From positions 14,646,501-14,710,500 of the forward strand of contig JAVTVX010000034.1 in NCBI GenBank assembly GCA_033439265.1: DNA of 64,000 nt, written 5' to 3'. A model generated the notes under the pieces. It did no database searches and had not been told where the DNA came from. It worked only from the letters and a program-made list of their open reading frames with translations. The DNA comes from Dillenia suffruticosa (Eukaryota > Streptophyta > Magnoliopsida > Dilleniales > Dilleniaceae). A program made the position numbers and the translations under genes. This document shows positions 34,011 to 46,300 of the stretch, piece by piece. Numbering within the stretch: the stretch's first letter is position 1; each line of letters starts with the position of its first letter.

Positions 34011-37000
34011 CTCCCCCTCAAGTTGGGTGCGTAGATATCGATAGTGCCCAACTTGTTCATGATTTCTTGAAGATGCATTGCAGTTCCCCCTTTTGTGAAG
34101 ATATCAGCTAGTTGCTCTTTTCCTTTGATGTAGGGAGTGGCTATAAGCTTTTCTTCCACCTTTTGTCGAATGAAGTGACAATCAACTTCTATGTGTTTAG
34201 TCCTTTCATGGAAGACCGGATTGGATGCAATATGAATTGCCGATTGATTGTCACAATGCAAGTTGATTGGTGTAGAAACATTGAACCCTAATTCCTCTAC
34301 TAGAGCCTTCTACCATACAATCTCACTGGCTGCTGACGCCATTGCTCTATACTCAGCCTCTGCACTCGATCTTGACACCACATGTTGTTTTTTGCTCTTC
34401 CATGCTACCAAGTTGCCTCCTACGAACATGCAGTACCCGGTGGTAGATCTTCTATCCTTTGAATCGCTCGCCCAATCTGCATCGCAAAAGCCTTCAATTT
34501 GGGAGCTTCCATTGTTCTTCATCCAAATACCTAGTCCTGGTGATTTCTTGATGTAGTGAAGGATGCGCTCAACTGCTCTCCAATGACCCATCTTTGGAGA
34601 ATGCATATGTTGACTAATTTGGCTCACGGCAAAGGCTATGTCTGGCCTAGTGATGGTGAGGTAGATCAGTCGTCCTACAAGTCTTTGATATCTCTCTATG
34701 TCCTCAAATGGCTCCTCATCATCTACTAGAGGGTCCAGTGGTGACAATAGGGCTACAAGCTGGCTTTCCTCCTAGCTTTCCTGTTTCCTGCAAAAGATCA
34801 AGTGCATATTTCCTTTGGGATAGAATTAACCCATTATTACAATAGGCTAACTCAATTCCTAGGAAATACTTTAGTCTCCCTAAATCTTTAATTTCAAACC
34901 TAGAACTCAAGAAATTTCTAACTATATCTATTAAATGCATGTCATTTCCAGTAATGATGATATCATCTACGTAAACTAAGGCTATCACTATTTTATCATT
35001 GTTTTTTCTAATGAAAACAGAAGAGTCGCTATGGCATTTAACAAATCCACTACTAGGAAAGCATGGCTTAATTTTGCATACCATGCCCTTGGGGATTGCT
35101 TCAGCCCGTAGATAGCCTTGCGTAGTTTGCACACGTTTTCTCCTTGTTGTTGGAACCCTTGAGGAAGTTGCATGTACACTTCTTCTTCGAGATCTCCTTG
35201 AAGGAACGCGTTTGCTACATCCATTTGAAACATGCTCCATCCATGGTTTACCGCAAGAGACATCAAGACCCTAATTGTATTCATTTTGGCAACGGGTGCG
35301 TATGTCTCTTTGTAATCTATCCCATATGCTTGAGTGAATCCTTTAGCCACAAGTCTTGCCTTAAACCTTTCAATTGATCCATCACTTTTATATTTGATTT
35401 TGTATACCCATTTGTATCCGACGGCTCGCTTGCTTTTTGGAAGAGAGGTGACTTCCCATGTACCGTTCTTGGTCAATGCATCTAGTTCTTCCTTCATTGC
35501 CTTTCTCCACCTTGGGTCCTTGGATGCTTCATCATATGTCCTAGGCTCCTGTTCTTTATCTATGCCACTCAAAAAATTTTGGTGGCTCAAAGAAACATGC
35601 GAGATGGTATAATAATTAGAAATCGGATGTGATGTTACCTTGGAGTTATAGTAAACTCTACGGTTAATCCATTCCGAACGGGGAACCCTAAGCCTCGTGG
35701 ATCGCCTAAGGTAAGGAGGTGGTGCATCCAAATCTCCCTCTACATGCTCGGATTCTTCCTCTTCGGTTTCTTGATCTCCCCCTGAAGTGTGGGCTGCCTC
35801 CTCTTCTATGGAGTTTGATCCTTCTTCTTCATTATTTTGAGATTGCTCATTAGTCTCTTGGGAGATTCCTTCTGCAATTGGTGGAGATGATTGATTCGGG
35901 AGAAGTAAGAAATTCCACGTGCTTGGAGTGCTCTCTTCTTCTGATGATTGATGTTCTTCATTATCTACAAAAAAGGACTCATTCTCCACAAATATCACAT
36001 CCTTAGATGTGTATGTTTGGTTAGTTTTAGGGTCATAACATCTATACCCCTTTTCAAAGGAAGCATACCCCAAAAATATGCACTTTCTACCCTTATGATC
36101 TAACTTATCCCTCATGTGTGCTGGAATATGAATGTAACATACACAACCGAATGTTCTAAGATGAGATATCTTAGGTTTTCTATCTAGTAGGGCTTCTAAG
36201 GGTGACTTGCCATCCAGGACTTGAGATGGGATAAGGTTTATTAGGTGGACAGCGGTTTTTATTCCATCACACCAAAATTTCTTAGGCACATTTGCATGAA
36301 ACATCATAACTCTAGTTATTTCTAATATGTGCCTATTTTTCCTTTCGGCTACCCCATTTTGTTGAGGTGTGTACACACAAGACATTTGATGTATAATGCC
36401 ATTCTCTCTAAGGTAGTTTTCAAATGTCAAACTAGTGAATTCTCCACCATGGTCCGTCCTTAGAATTTTAATGTTAGCATTGTAAAGTTTGGTCACATAT
36501 CTCTCATAGCTTTTAAAGGCTTCAAAAGCTTGATCTTTGGTATTCAAAAGGTAGACCCAAGTGTACCTAGTTTTTTGATCTACAAAAGTAATGAAATACT
36601 TGTAGCCTAAATGAGATTTGATAGGTGAAGTCCACAAATCCGAATGAACTAAATCAAAAGCATCTTTATAAATTGTTTTTGAATTGGGATACATTGATCG
36701 GGTTTCCTTTCCCAGAATACAAGCTTCACAATGTCTATCTTCAATATTAATACTTGGAAATAGACGCTTTAAAGCTTGGTCACTATGATGCCCAAAACGT
36801 TTATGCCAAAGAGATGCATCTTCTTTGATATGAGCTACGAGTGCATGATGCTTTTGATCCAAAAAATATAGATCCCCTCTTCTAGAACCCTTGCCAATCA
36901 ATTGGTTTGACTTGAGATCCTGAAAAGTAACAGTGTTTGGGTCAAAAACAACTCTACACCCTTGATCCTTAGTGACTTTGCTAATGGACAAAAGATTTGA

Positions 37001-38203
37001 AGTGAGTTGGGGAACAAATAAAGCATTTGATGTTTTTCCAAAAAGTTCAATTTCCCCAATTTGTTCAACTTTCAAATCTTGCCCATTGACAACACGGACT
37101 ATCTTATGGTTAGGGAGTTTTTTAAAATGCTTGATTTTTCTTCTATCCCTTACCATATGATGGTCCGTTCCCGAATCAATGAGAAAATCTTCGAAATTGA
37201 AAGAGGATAAAGTGTTTTGATTTTTACCATTGGAGGGAGCAAGTTGTTGAAACGTCTTGGAGATGTCATTGAGTTGACTTTGAAGAGCAGCAAAATCAGC
37301 CATGGTAGGTCCTTGAAGCTTGGTGTGAAGTACATTATGCTGCTCGGAAAGTTGCTCCCTTGGTTTGAAGGTCTTGGGCTTTAAATGAGGATGAAGGTTC
37401 CAACACTTCTCCTTCGTATGTCCTCTTTTCTTGCAATGGGTGCATACATCAATTTTCTTTGGAACTTGATGTGCTTTGGCAGCCATGTGCTCTTCAACGA
37501 TAGCCATGTGACCTTGAGCTTCAAGTCTAAGTTTGGAATTTTCTTCCAAACGCATGCTAACTTCCGTTCGTTGGATCATATTTTGCACTTCTCCAAATGA
37601 AGGAAATTCCTTCATTCGGAGAATTTCTTGTCTAAGAAGAGAGTAGGAATCATCTAGACCCATGAGAAGACCAAAGATTTTATCTTCTTCTTTCCTCTTT
37701 TGGAGGACTTTGAGATCTATGGAATCCGGACGGAGAGTGGAGAGCTCATTCCAAGTATCCGTATATTCCCCAAAATATTGAGGAAGTGATTTCCCTTCCT
37801 TTTTTATGTTTGAAATTTGTCGTTTGAGCTCAAAAATTCTGCCAAGGTTAGATTTTTGGCCATAAAGAGAAAACATTGTGTCCCATATTATTTTTGCATT
37901 GGGAGCACAAGTCACCATAGCTTTGTGTGTTCCATCCATGGAATTGAGTAGAAGAAAAAACACATGATTGTCCCTCTTCTTCCATTCTCTGTAGGAAGAA
38001 TCCACCTCTTCAAGTGGTTGATCAAGTATGTGACCCTCCAAGTTGTGAAGTTCCAGCACCCTTCTCATCAAGGCTGCCCATTGATAATAATTTCCTCCTC
38101 TTAATTGAATGGAGGATATATTTTGAAATTGGGTAAGGTTGATGGAAGGTGGAAGGTCACCCAACCTTGAAGAGGAAGGGATCGAAATTTGCTCTGATAC
38201 CAT
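33953..38203 (-). pseudogene. copia-2 Gag-Pol, broken by two frameshifts and one nonsense codon
   Basis: Starts at ATG 38203-38201, which straddles the LTR end and the primer site as in copia-3. The frame is open for 1071 codons through Gag (zinc knuckle CTHCKKRGHTKEKC), protease DSG, integrase and the RT N-terminus, to 34988. Comparison with copia-3 shows three lesions. One base is missing near 35055, one base is added near 34731-34733, and TTG is changed to TAG at 34312-34310. The shifts compensate, so only about 107 codons including YVDD (34973-34962) are out of frame. The remaining RNase H end runs 34307-33953. No working RT/RNase H can be produced from one frame. Confidence 0.92.
38191..38202 (-). 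other. copia-2 primer binding site
   Basis: The minus strand reads TGGTATCAGAGC, matching initiator tRNA-Met, directly inside the 5' LTR. It overlaps the TG of the Gag start codon. Confidence 0.9.
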
Positions 38204-38651
38204 GTTGAAATATCAAAAAATAGAGCACAAGAAATGAAGAATACTTCTGAATTTTATTGAAGAAGAATGAGAGCATACATGGACAGATTTGAGAGCATTT
38301 TTCTCATAGTTTTTGGAGATACAATGAGGCTCTATTTATAGAGAAAAGGGAAAAATAGCCAGTAGAAAGTGATATTCCCGTTGGAGCTCAAACCCCAAGG
38401 AATTCCAACAGCTAGTTTTTTGACTGTTGAAATATATGCTGCCCAAACTGCCCCTAGCTATTTGGGTTTGCTTCCTAGACTTTTCTCCAAACATTTGGGC
38501 TTCCTTGGGCCTATTTTTGAATGTATTTTGGGTTGGTTTAGGCTGCCCAAATGGGCCATGCTTGCTGGACAATGCATGCTGATTTTTGGACTTCTAAGTA
38601 GATGCACTTGGTTGGTGATGAAGATGGGTTAAATTATCCTTCTTTTCAACA
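38203..38651 (-). repeat. copia-2 5' LTR
   Basis: 449 bp. The TATA core appears as TATTTATA at 38333-38340 on the plus strand. One difference to the other LTR. Confidence 0.94.
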
Positions 38652-39894
38652 CTATATAGTTGAAATGTATAATATGTCATTTTGTGCTATATGTTGCATT
38701 TGGTTTGTGAACCTGATTTCGGCACATTTTGATACGATGTTGGATTTGGTCTTGAGGGTTTTGATATGTATTGTTCCGTAGCTACGAAGGACACCGTGAG
38801 AGGCGCTTTGGTGGCGTCCGGATATGTCAAGGCCTAGGGTATCCCACGAGTTGTCGTGATTTTTATTAACGACATGGTACTAGCCAGATTGAACTTGAAA
38901 GAGGGAGAATTTGGATACTCTCTCTAAGTCTAGCACCTGGATGAGGTCCGTCACCAACGCCGGGGTAGAGAGCACTTTAAATAAACTTGCATGTAACACC
39001 CCCGGTGCGCCTGTCATAGGGCGCGGTAGACCTCTGCCAGGATATTTTCGGCTGGCAACTTTATGATTTTAGTGATAGTGCTTTGGATACATATTTGACT
39101 TGAAAATGCGTGTTAATGATATATTGTTGAAATGAAAAGCATGATGATTTGAAATTTGGTTTGTATACTTATGTTTTGATACTTCAGTTTCACATTTCAT
39201 ATTAGACGATTACATTGACCCACTCACTCAATGAATATTCTTCCCCGAGTACTCACCCCTCATTTCCCTTCTGGTTTCAGAGATACTATTTGACAAGGAG
39301 CGTTGCTTTTAGGACGCTCAGTATCATTGGAAGATCTGGTCTGGACTTGAGGAGTTCTTATATATTTCTCCTGCAAAATTTGTATTGGTAATGTATATGC
39401 ATTCTGAGGTCTATAGACGACCATTGTGTAATTCTGGGATAACTGTATAAATATGGACATTTAAATTGTGGAACTCTCATATCATTGCATAACATTGCAT
39501 TGAGGCATTTCTTATTCATTGTGTATGTATTTGGGAATGTGTTATGTCTTAGAAGTATACTCTAGGATCGTTCGGTGTTACCTCTAAATCACAAGAGGGG
39601 CGACTGGCGGCTATCCATACCTTTGACAGGGGCATAGCAGTAGAGGTCTTTGGCTAGGTTGCTGGAAATTTTTATAACCTTGCGTTATTCTGGATGTTGG
39701 ATGTGGGATTGGTTGATCTTGGAGAAGCCAGGATGGCCATTTGTTTATTTTACAGGATAGTTGTAATTTATACAGGATTAATTGTACTTGGTAGACCTCC
39801 AAAATATGGGGAGATTTTGTCTGATTTCTGTAAAAATACAGCCGTCATTCAGGACAACGGGCGGCTGTTCACGATTCTGATTCGGGACGTGACA
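38652..39894 (+). repeat. G1 3' LTR, segment 3
   Basis: Completes the LTR, collinear with 19930-21170, and ends GGGACGTGACA. TSD ACTAT (39895-39899) follows. About 12% divergence from the 5' LTR in the 250 bases compared by eye. Confidence 0.9.
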
Positions 39895-39899
39895 ACTAT

Positions 39900-41130
39900 G
39901 TTATCCAGAATATAAGTAAACCTAACCTGTACACCAAAATAATGCAAAACATTTATCTATATCCATATATTTTGCAAAATTATTCAACAAACCCAAATGA
40001 ACCAATATGCATATCACACTATCAAAAGACCAGCCCAGTCCATCCCTGTGGGTAACACGCATGCATAAGGCCAATCTAACCATTCAAATCAAATCCATTG
40101 AATGTAAAAAAAAAAAAAAGTCTTTACTCAAGGGATCTATATCAAATTCCACCAGAAACAATTCTCAAGTAAATTTTAAGAAAGAAAGGCGGAGATTCTC
40201 AAAATAAGTTATAAAATTCCAACTAAATAATTAAAATACAAAAGTTAGAAAAGTTTTCAAAGGAGTTTATATGAAAATGCCTTAAAGGGGTCCATATAAA
40301 ATTCTCAAAAAAAAAAAATAATTCAAACAAGACTAATACTCAATGAGTGAAAAACATGTTATGAAAGTAAATGAGAGATGATTGTGGACATGTCAAATAA
40401 TTATTTCAAAATCATATTATTGTGTGCATAAAATTCATGGTTCATCATCAAATATAAAATTTTTCAAATAAGATTCAATATTCATAATGAACAGGTCATA
40501 TACATCCAATCATATCTATAACTTTTAGGGTTGCCAAAATCATAGTTCCTGGCAATGGTTTACTGCGACTAAGGGCAGAACGGTCAAGGGATTTCATGTT
40601 TTCCAACTCATAAATATCCCCAACCTTGGCATTGACTCATGCCTCCCTTGGGGTGCTACCAAACTAGTTTGAGAAATAATAATAATAGTTTTGGAGATAT
40701 CTCTTGAGCGCGGCTATGTCCCAAGGCAAATGCGCCTACCCATGTTGCCTTGCTTGGTCACACCATGGGAGAAATGACTATAACCATTAGATCATGCATT
40801 CATACACCATTTCACAAATCTAATCACATGTGTCAAAATGTGCCAATATTGTTTAATTATTTCTCGATGAGTTCGATGCCAACATGTTTCAACATAGATC
40901 AATAAACAAGGCTCATTATTTCAATAAAACATTTGGATACATATTTCATTCCAAACTTCCTTTCGGGACACTCCACAATCATAAACCAATTTTAAAAATA
41001 TTTATAAAATCAAGTAAAATATTTTCTCATTCAAAATTATAATTATACATCCACTTACTTCTTGGGAGGGTAACCACTCTCAATCCACAATCCAATTCAT
41101 ATTAAATCCCTTCCGACCCTGCAATAGATA
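39900..41130. other. Flank of G1 with possible LTR debris
   Basis: AT-rich, without a believable ORF. The part near 40320-41080 recalls the layout of minus-strand gypsy LTRs: a repeat of the CTGGCAATGG...GACTAAGGG type followed by GGGTGCTACC. This hints at an old LTR remnant, but no ends are found. It includes a poly-A run at 40110. Confidence 0.3.
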
Positions 41131-41309
41131 CAAATTTATTATTTAATCATAAACTAACACTAGGACAAATCTATATTCTCCATATAACCCAAATTCTAAT
41201 TTTTCAAAATTCACCATTATATCATCTAATTTTGGATGGAGTATGTCAAGTAGTGTGATGAATATAATATAATGGTACATGTTAAAAATGGTATAAATAA
41301 AAATATTAC

Positions 41310-41830
41310 CTTTTGGGATGGAGTCAGGTGGTGATAGTGTTGATTGTTGGTTTCTATGTGACTCCCAGTAGCTGGTGGTATTCGAACAAGCTAACAATAC
41401 AAATAATTTGGATTATTATTCAAAAACAAAAGTGAAATTAGTAAGATTGTGGTGAAAACAGAGAAATAACAACCATACCTAAATACCGGAATAAGCCTTG
41501 CTTCATTAACCATATTCATCAATTCATCTTGTTGTCTACTTCCGACATGCATAGCTCTATGTAAAAGAACATTGCTTACCAAATTAGCAAGATTATGATT
41601 TTGTTCCATTAATCATTCCATCATAATAGTCATATCTTCGTTCTTAGCTCTAGTTGAATGCATACGTTATGATGAACTTGTAACCTTCCCCACACATCTA
41701 ATTCTTCCCCTCGAATCAAACCCTTTAACTTTAGATGCAATATCACTTTCCAAAATAAATTCGAACTTTCTACTTACCCTTCTTCACTCGCACTAGACTC
41801 CATTCCAGTTTTCATCATTTATTATTGCAT
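41310..41830 (-). pseudogene. Plant CACTA-associated transposase C-terminal remnant
   Basis: Minus-strand coding-like sequence with possible introns. One exon ends ANLVSNVLLHRAMHVGSRQQ ... ARLIPVFR (41609 to about 41478), followed by a GTATGG donor-like site. A second piece (about 41397-41312) reads ACSNTTSYWESHRNQQSTLS and ends before GTAATA. Sequence upstream (41640-41810) is similar to the C-terminal part of En/Spm-associated plant transposases, by recall. Two stops lie upstream. Probably part of the same decayed CACTA element as the tnp2 fragment. Confidence 0.45.
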
Positions 41831-42229
41831 CATCAATTTTGTGTTTTTGCTTGTGTTTTTGATTGACACACAATTGTTACCTCCTATTACTATAACATTG
41901 TTACTACTGCAATGCATTACAATACAGAGATAACCTTTAATTTTATATCATTACATTATTTAAATTAATAATATTAATTATACCATTATTCTACTTAATT
42001 CATATTTAAAATTTTTTGTATATTAATTATAGCATTATTAATTGAAAGGGCGGTGCGTGCCCCTTAACGCGTTAGGAAGAAATGCATCTTTCTCTAACAA
42101 GATCATTTTGTAATACACTTCAGGCAAAAATATGTTTGTAGAGTTTGGTCTACGTATATATAAATTTTTTCTATTCCCATCTCTTCAAAAAAAAAGTCTA
42201 GCCTTATAATTGTCCTTAGAGTTTCCTTC

Positions 42230-42830
42230 TTGCCTAGGAATTGTACCAACAATTATATCAAAACAATTTTTCATAGTGTACATCATGTCGATATTATGTC
42301 TAATTAAAACATTTTCCCAATAAGGCAAATGACATAATATGCTCTTTTTTTTAATCCATGCATGTCATTGAGACTTGTTAAATCAATCAATCCCATCTAA
42401 TTGTCACAACACATCGGATCCAGGTCATTGTTCAGGAGCAACTTTTAATTCCTATGTCCCATCAAAAGAATGTTTATCATACCTAAATAGATGAGTTGAC
42501 TTTAACCATCTTCGATATCCCATATAACAATACTTCTGGCCATAAGATAACCATTGAGAACATGTATCATATCTACATACTGGACATGCAAATCTACCAT
42601 TAGTACTCCATCCAGACAAATTAGCACATGTAGGAAAATCATTAATAGTCCATAAGAGTGCTGCATATATTTTAAATCTTTCACCAACCAAACAATCATA
42701 AGTATATACTCCTTCGTTCCATAATTCTTTCAGTTCTTCCATCAATGGTTGCATGTACATATCTATCCTATTGCCAGGACTTCTATCCTTATAACTCCTC
42801 ACAACTCCTTATAATAATCTCTTACATAAG
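42230..42830 (-). pseudogene. CACTA (En/Spm) tnp2-family transposase fragment
   Basis: The frame 42802-42452 encodes RIDMYMQPLMEELKELWNEG, then YDCLVGERFKIYAALLWTIN and ANLSGWSTNGRFACPVCRYD. This is the conserved core of plant tnp2 transposases (Transposase_21 family, recalled). It would cut and rejoin CACTA ends. Only about 120 codons are readable, decayed similarity continues to about 42230, and no CACTA terminal repeats were found. It is a remnant in the flank between G1 and X. Confidence 0.8.
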
Positions 42831-43190
42831 GGACACTTATGGTGTTAGGGATTAACCTTACCAACAAGGGGATTAAATGTAGATCAAAAGGCAATTGTGT
42901 TTTGCCAAGTGAGAGATTAAGAGAATTGTGAAAAAGTATCTAGAGTAAAAAATTAAAGGATCAAGAAAATTTCGTGTCGTAAATTTTCTTCATCATTGAG
43001 ATCATTGGATTTAAGGTCGAGATGTTGTGGTATTGCAGTAGTGGTTCGATTACATGATTATCATCCCGGCCATACAATTTGTTTGAGGGACTTTGTAGTT
43101 CATGATTTTTGTAGACCTATACAATGGGATACGACCCAAAAAATTCCGATCAATTTATTTTTTCTGTTTTCCACGCTTCTAAATTATAGA
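42831..43190. other. Unassigned left flank of X
   Basis: About 360 bases with nothing recognisable. Its last bases lead into the X target duplication. Confidence 0.4.
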
Positions 43191-43195
43191 ATAAA
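43191..43195. repeat. Left TSD of X (ATAAA)
   Basis: ATAAA immediately before TGTTGACC, equal to 16765-16769. Confidence 0.85.
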
Positions 43196-45147
43196 TGTTG
43201 ACCTAGTAGATCTTTGATGATGATAGATTAAAAGAAAAATAGTTCAAGAAAATAAGAAAAATAGTTAGAAAATTCAAAAGACTGTAGTCCATGTCGACCT
43301 AGTTAGTAAATACATCGACCTGTATAGTAGGTCCACCAATTGCAAGTACTATATCGACCAATTCATGATATTCACACATACACATCGACCTGTTTGTTAC
43401 TCTTGTCGACCTTAGATAAATGATTTCTATAGAAACAAGTGTCTGAACACTTCAACCTATATAAACACACATCAACCTGAATATTGAATGTCATATAGAT
43501 CAGACATTCCAACACATCGACCTGAGCACAAATCTTGTCGACATGAAACTATAGGTATAGAGACACATCGACCAATTCATTATAACATATCAACCAATTT
43601 CGCCTGTGAATAGTAACACATCAACCTGTTGGTTCAGCACATTAACTTGATAACACTTGTGTCAAAAACACATAGTTCAACCTGTTATTGTACTTGTCGA
43701 CCAAGGCAAGACACATCGACCGATTCACTTGAACTCGTTGACCAATTCAACAATGAATCGTAACACATCAACCTCCCGAAATACATACATTGACACATCA
43801 AAATTCTTGTCGACCTGTAGAAAACACATTGACCAATTAATTTGTCCAGGCCTACCAATTCTTACTTGAACAGTAGTATGTCGATGTATGCTATCAGAAC
43901 TGTCGACCTGATACTTGTTTGCTCATTAAAATGCACAACGACATGCCCTCTTCTTGTCAACATAGAACATACACATCAACCAATTGAGATACACACATCG
44001 ACCAATTTTCATGGTGAATAGGAGAATGTCAATGTTCTCATTAGACATGTCGACCTAATATTCATTAAATCCAAGATGTTGCACATCGACCTGACTATAT
44101 TGTTGTCAACATACATATGCACATAGACCAATTTAATTACACATGTCGACCAATTTATTACCTGAATAGAAATATGTCAATACATTAAAATGACTTGTCG
44201 ACCTACTCTTCACTAAGTCTGAAACATCATACATTGACATGGCTGAAAACTTGTCGACACACTTGTACACATCAACTAATTCAAAAACATATGTCCACAT
44301 ATTAAATTTTACATAGTAGCTTGTCGACCTAGAATAGTAACTTGTCAACCTGTTTTGACAAAATTACACTATAAATGTTTCAAATTTAGGTCGATGTCCA
44401 CTTTGATGTTGTCAACCTGCATATATCAGAAATCAGATGTGGGAAACTAATTTGAACTTAACAGACATCTCATTTCTTCGATTTCTGAAATGTTTCCTTT
44501 TCTATCAAAGTTAACGTTCAAGGAATTTCCTGTGCACTTTGAAATTAAATGAAGAGCTTTAATGGCAGAAATTAAATACTCAATGGTCCAATACAACAAC
44601 CACTACCAACCCTCAACAGATCTATTCAATATCTCAATAAATATTGAGAAGCTGAAAATAGAGAGGTTACGAATTTAGAATGCACCATTCAATACTATAT
44701 AAAATCCTTACTGTGCACTTTGAAATTTCCAAACTGTCTTAAGTATTTCTGTTAATTCTCATATAGTCAAATTTGAGGAAAGCAAGCCTCAATTCTTAAC
44801 ATTTATTTCATCGACTAATACTATTGTCAATGATTAAAGAGTGAGTGTCATTGCCTTAAGTCTAGAAAAGTCAAATTCAGTCTGAGTAAGTTGAATTGAA
44901 GTGTTCTTACAAAATACTGTGCAAGGTTGAACTTGAACCTATAATCAAGTTTGTAATATAAACAATTAGTGAAAAATATAGGGGGAGTTTGGGAGTAGAT
45001 GTATACCGAGTTTGGTAGAACCACTATAAAAATTTTCTGTGTCTCCTTTCATTAAATTTTTATTTATTGTCATCTTGTTTTAAATTTTCAAAAAGTCTCA
45101 TAAAATTCATATTCAACTATTCACCCCTCCCCTCTAGTTGACTAACA
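43196..45147 (+). repeat. X left LTR (1.95 kb)
   Basis: TGTTGACCTAG to GACTAACA. The first 1.2 kb holds about 40 copies of TCGACC-type motifs (see 43290-44420). The remaining 0.7 kb is AT-rich, ending in a TC-rich stretch before the primer site. Confidence 0.9.
43290..44420 (+). repeat. TCGACC motif array in X left LTR
   Basis: Two related motifs, ACATCGACCAATT and TGTCGACCTG, alternate irregularly at about 25-35 bp spacing, about 40 occurrences including one-base variants. The GTCGAC core is palindromic. The same array occupies about 14860-15990 in the right LTR. Confidence 0.85.
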
Positions 45148-45149
45148 AT

Positions 45150-45161
45150 TGGTATCAGAGT
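45150..45161 (+). other. X primer binding site
   Basis: TGGTATCAGAGT, one base off the initiator-tRNA-Met complement, two bases after the LTR end. Confidence 0.85.
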
Positions 45162-45206
45162 GGGTGTGTTGTTGAGAAACTTAACAACTTAATACCAAAG
45201 ATCCAA

Positions 45207-46300
45207 ATGGCAATCAATGGAGACAACATACCAGTTGAAGCTTATTTTACAAACTATACACCATTCTTCAATGGAAGCAATTTCAGCTATTGGAAACAAA
45301 TGATGCACAATTTCATCATTGCACAGGACCTGAATTCATGGGAAATAATCAAAGAAGGAGTTGAATTCCCCATAGAAGAAATAGATGGAGTACGTGTGCC
45401 AGTCAAATTGAAAATATGACTGTAGAGTAGAAGAAAACATATCAAACCAATTGCAAAGCCATTAATCTTTTTCACCTTGTACTGAGCGTCAACGAATACA
45501 ATCGAGTATTTTCATGCATAATAGCAAAGGAAATTTGGGAAAGGTTTGAAGCTTCCTGTGAAAGGACTGATCAAATTCGCAAGAGAAAGATCAGACTGCT
45601 GAAACAAGAATATGAAGTTTTCAAAATGAAGGATGAAGAAACAATAAGTGAGATGATCACAAGATTTAACAAGGTTAATAATGAGCTCAGATTACTTAGA
45701 AAAGGAATTTCTTAAGAAGATGTGGTGGACAAAATTTTGAGAAGTCTATCAAAGTCATGGAAACCCAAGGTTACTGTAATTGAGGAGTCTAAAAGTCTTA
45801 AGACTCTGATAATGGATGAACTTGTGGGATCTTTGATAACCTATGAGATGAAGCTGAACATGAAGGAGCCTGCCAAAGAAGAAAGAGGAAAAGGAGTAGC
45901 ATTAAAGGCTGATAATGAAGAAAGCATGTTAAGCTAAGAAGAAGAAGAAGAAGAGGATGAAGAAGATGAAGCTCTTCTGGCAAGAAAATTCAAAAAGTTC
46001 ATGATGAAAAGAATGAACAAGAACAAATCTTTCTTCAAAAAGCCAGAAAAAAGGAGAAAATCAGATACTTTGAATGCAAAAAGCTGAAACATATGAAAGC
46101 TGACTGTCATTCTCTCAAAAAGGATGAAAAGAAGTACAAAAAGGATAGGAAAGAGAAGAAAAAGAAGAAGGCGCTTGCTACATGGAGTAATGAAGATTCA
46201 AGCTCAAGTGATGAAGAGCAAAATGTGGAACAGACCAACAAATGTTTTATGCAAAGTGAAGAACTCTCTCAGACAATGAGGTAAACTCTACATCATAATT
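45207..46300 (+). pseudogene. X gag remnant
   Basis: Starts MAINGDNIPVEAYFTNYTPF at 45207, with FFNGSNFSYWKQMMHNFI, the UBN2/DUF4219-type Gag opening of copia elements. A TGA at 45417 stops it. A second open stretch (45722-45937) reads VVDKILRSLSKSWKPKVTVI. The zinc knuckle near 46060-46110 reads YFECKKLKHMKADC: the first Cys is Tyr, consistent with a G-to-A change, so it could not bind zinc normally. A Lys- and Ser/Glu-rich tail follows. Dead gag. Confidence 0.82.

Larger units (their letters stand above)
33562..38651 (-). mobile_element. copia-2: Ty1/copia element in G1 3' LTR, minus strand
   Basis: 5090 bp with 449-bp LTRs (33562-34010 and 38203-38651) that differ at one base by eye (GGGTTAAG/GGGTTAAA). 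TSD is CTATA (33557-33561, 38652-38656). It is the same family as copia-3, with closely similar proteins and LTRs. Its pol has two frameshifts and a nonsense codon. Confidence 0.95.
17974..39894 (+). mobile_element. G1: Tekay/Del-like Ty3/gypsy element with two nested copia insertions
   Basis: Plus-strand element with TSD ACTAT on both sides (17969-17973 and 39895-39899). 5' LTR 17974-21170, PBS at 21178, internal region to about 26419. The 3' LTR is in three pieces (26420-26632, 31783-33561, 38652-39894), split by copia-1 and copia-2. With the nested elements removed the element is about 11.7 kb. The gene order gag-PR-RT-RH-INT-chromodomain tail and the LTR ends TGTAACACC...GTGACA match G2. 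Frames are broken and the LTRs differ by roughly 10%, so it is an old copy. Confidence 0.93.

Noticed and set aside
43290..44420. Regularly spaced short repeats that could suggest a CRISPR array
   Set aside because: The motifs are only 6-13 bases, variable and irregularly spaced, lie within an LTR present twice, and the sequence is plant nuclear DNA.
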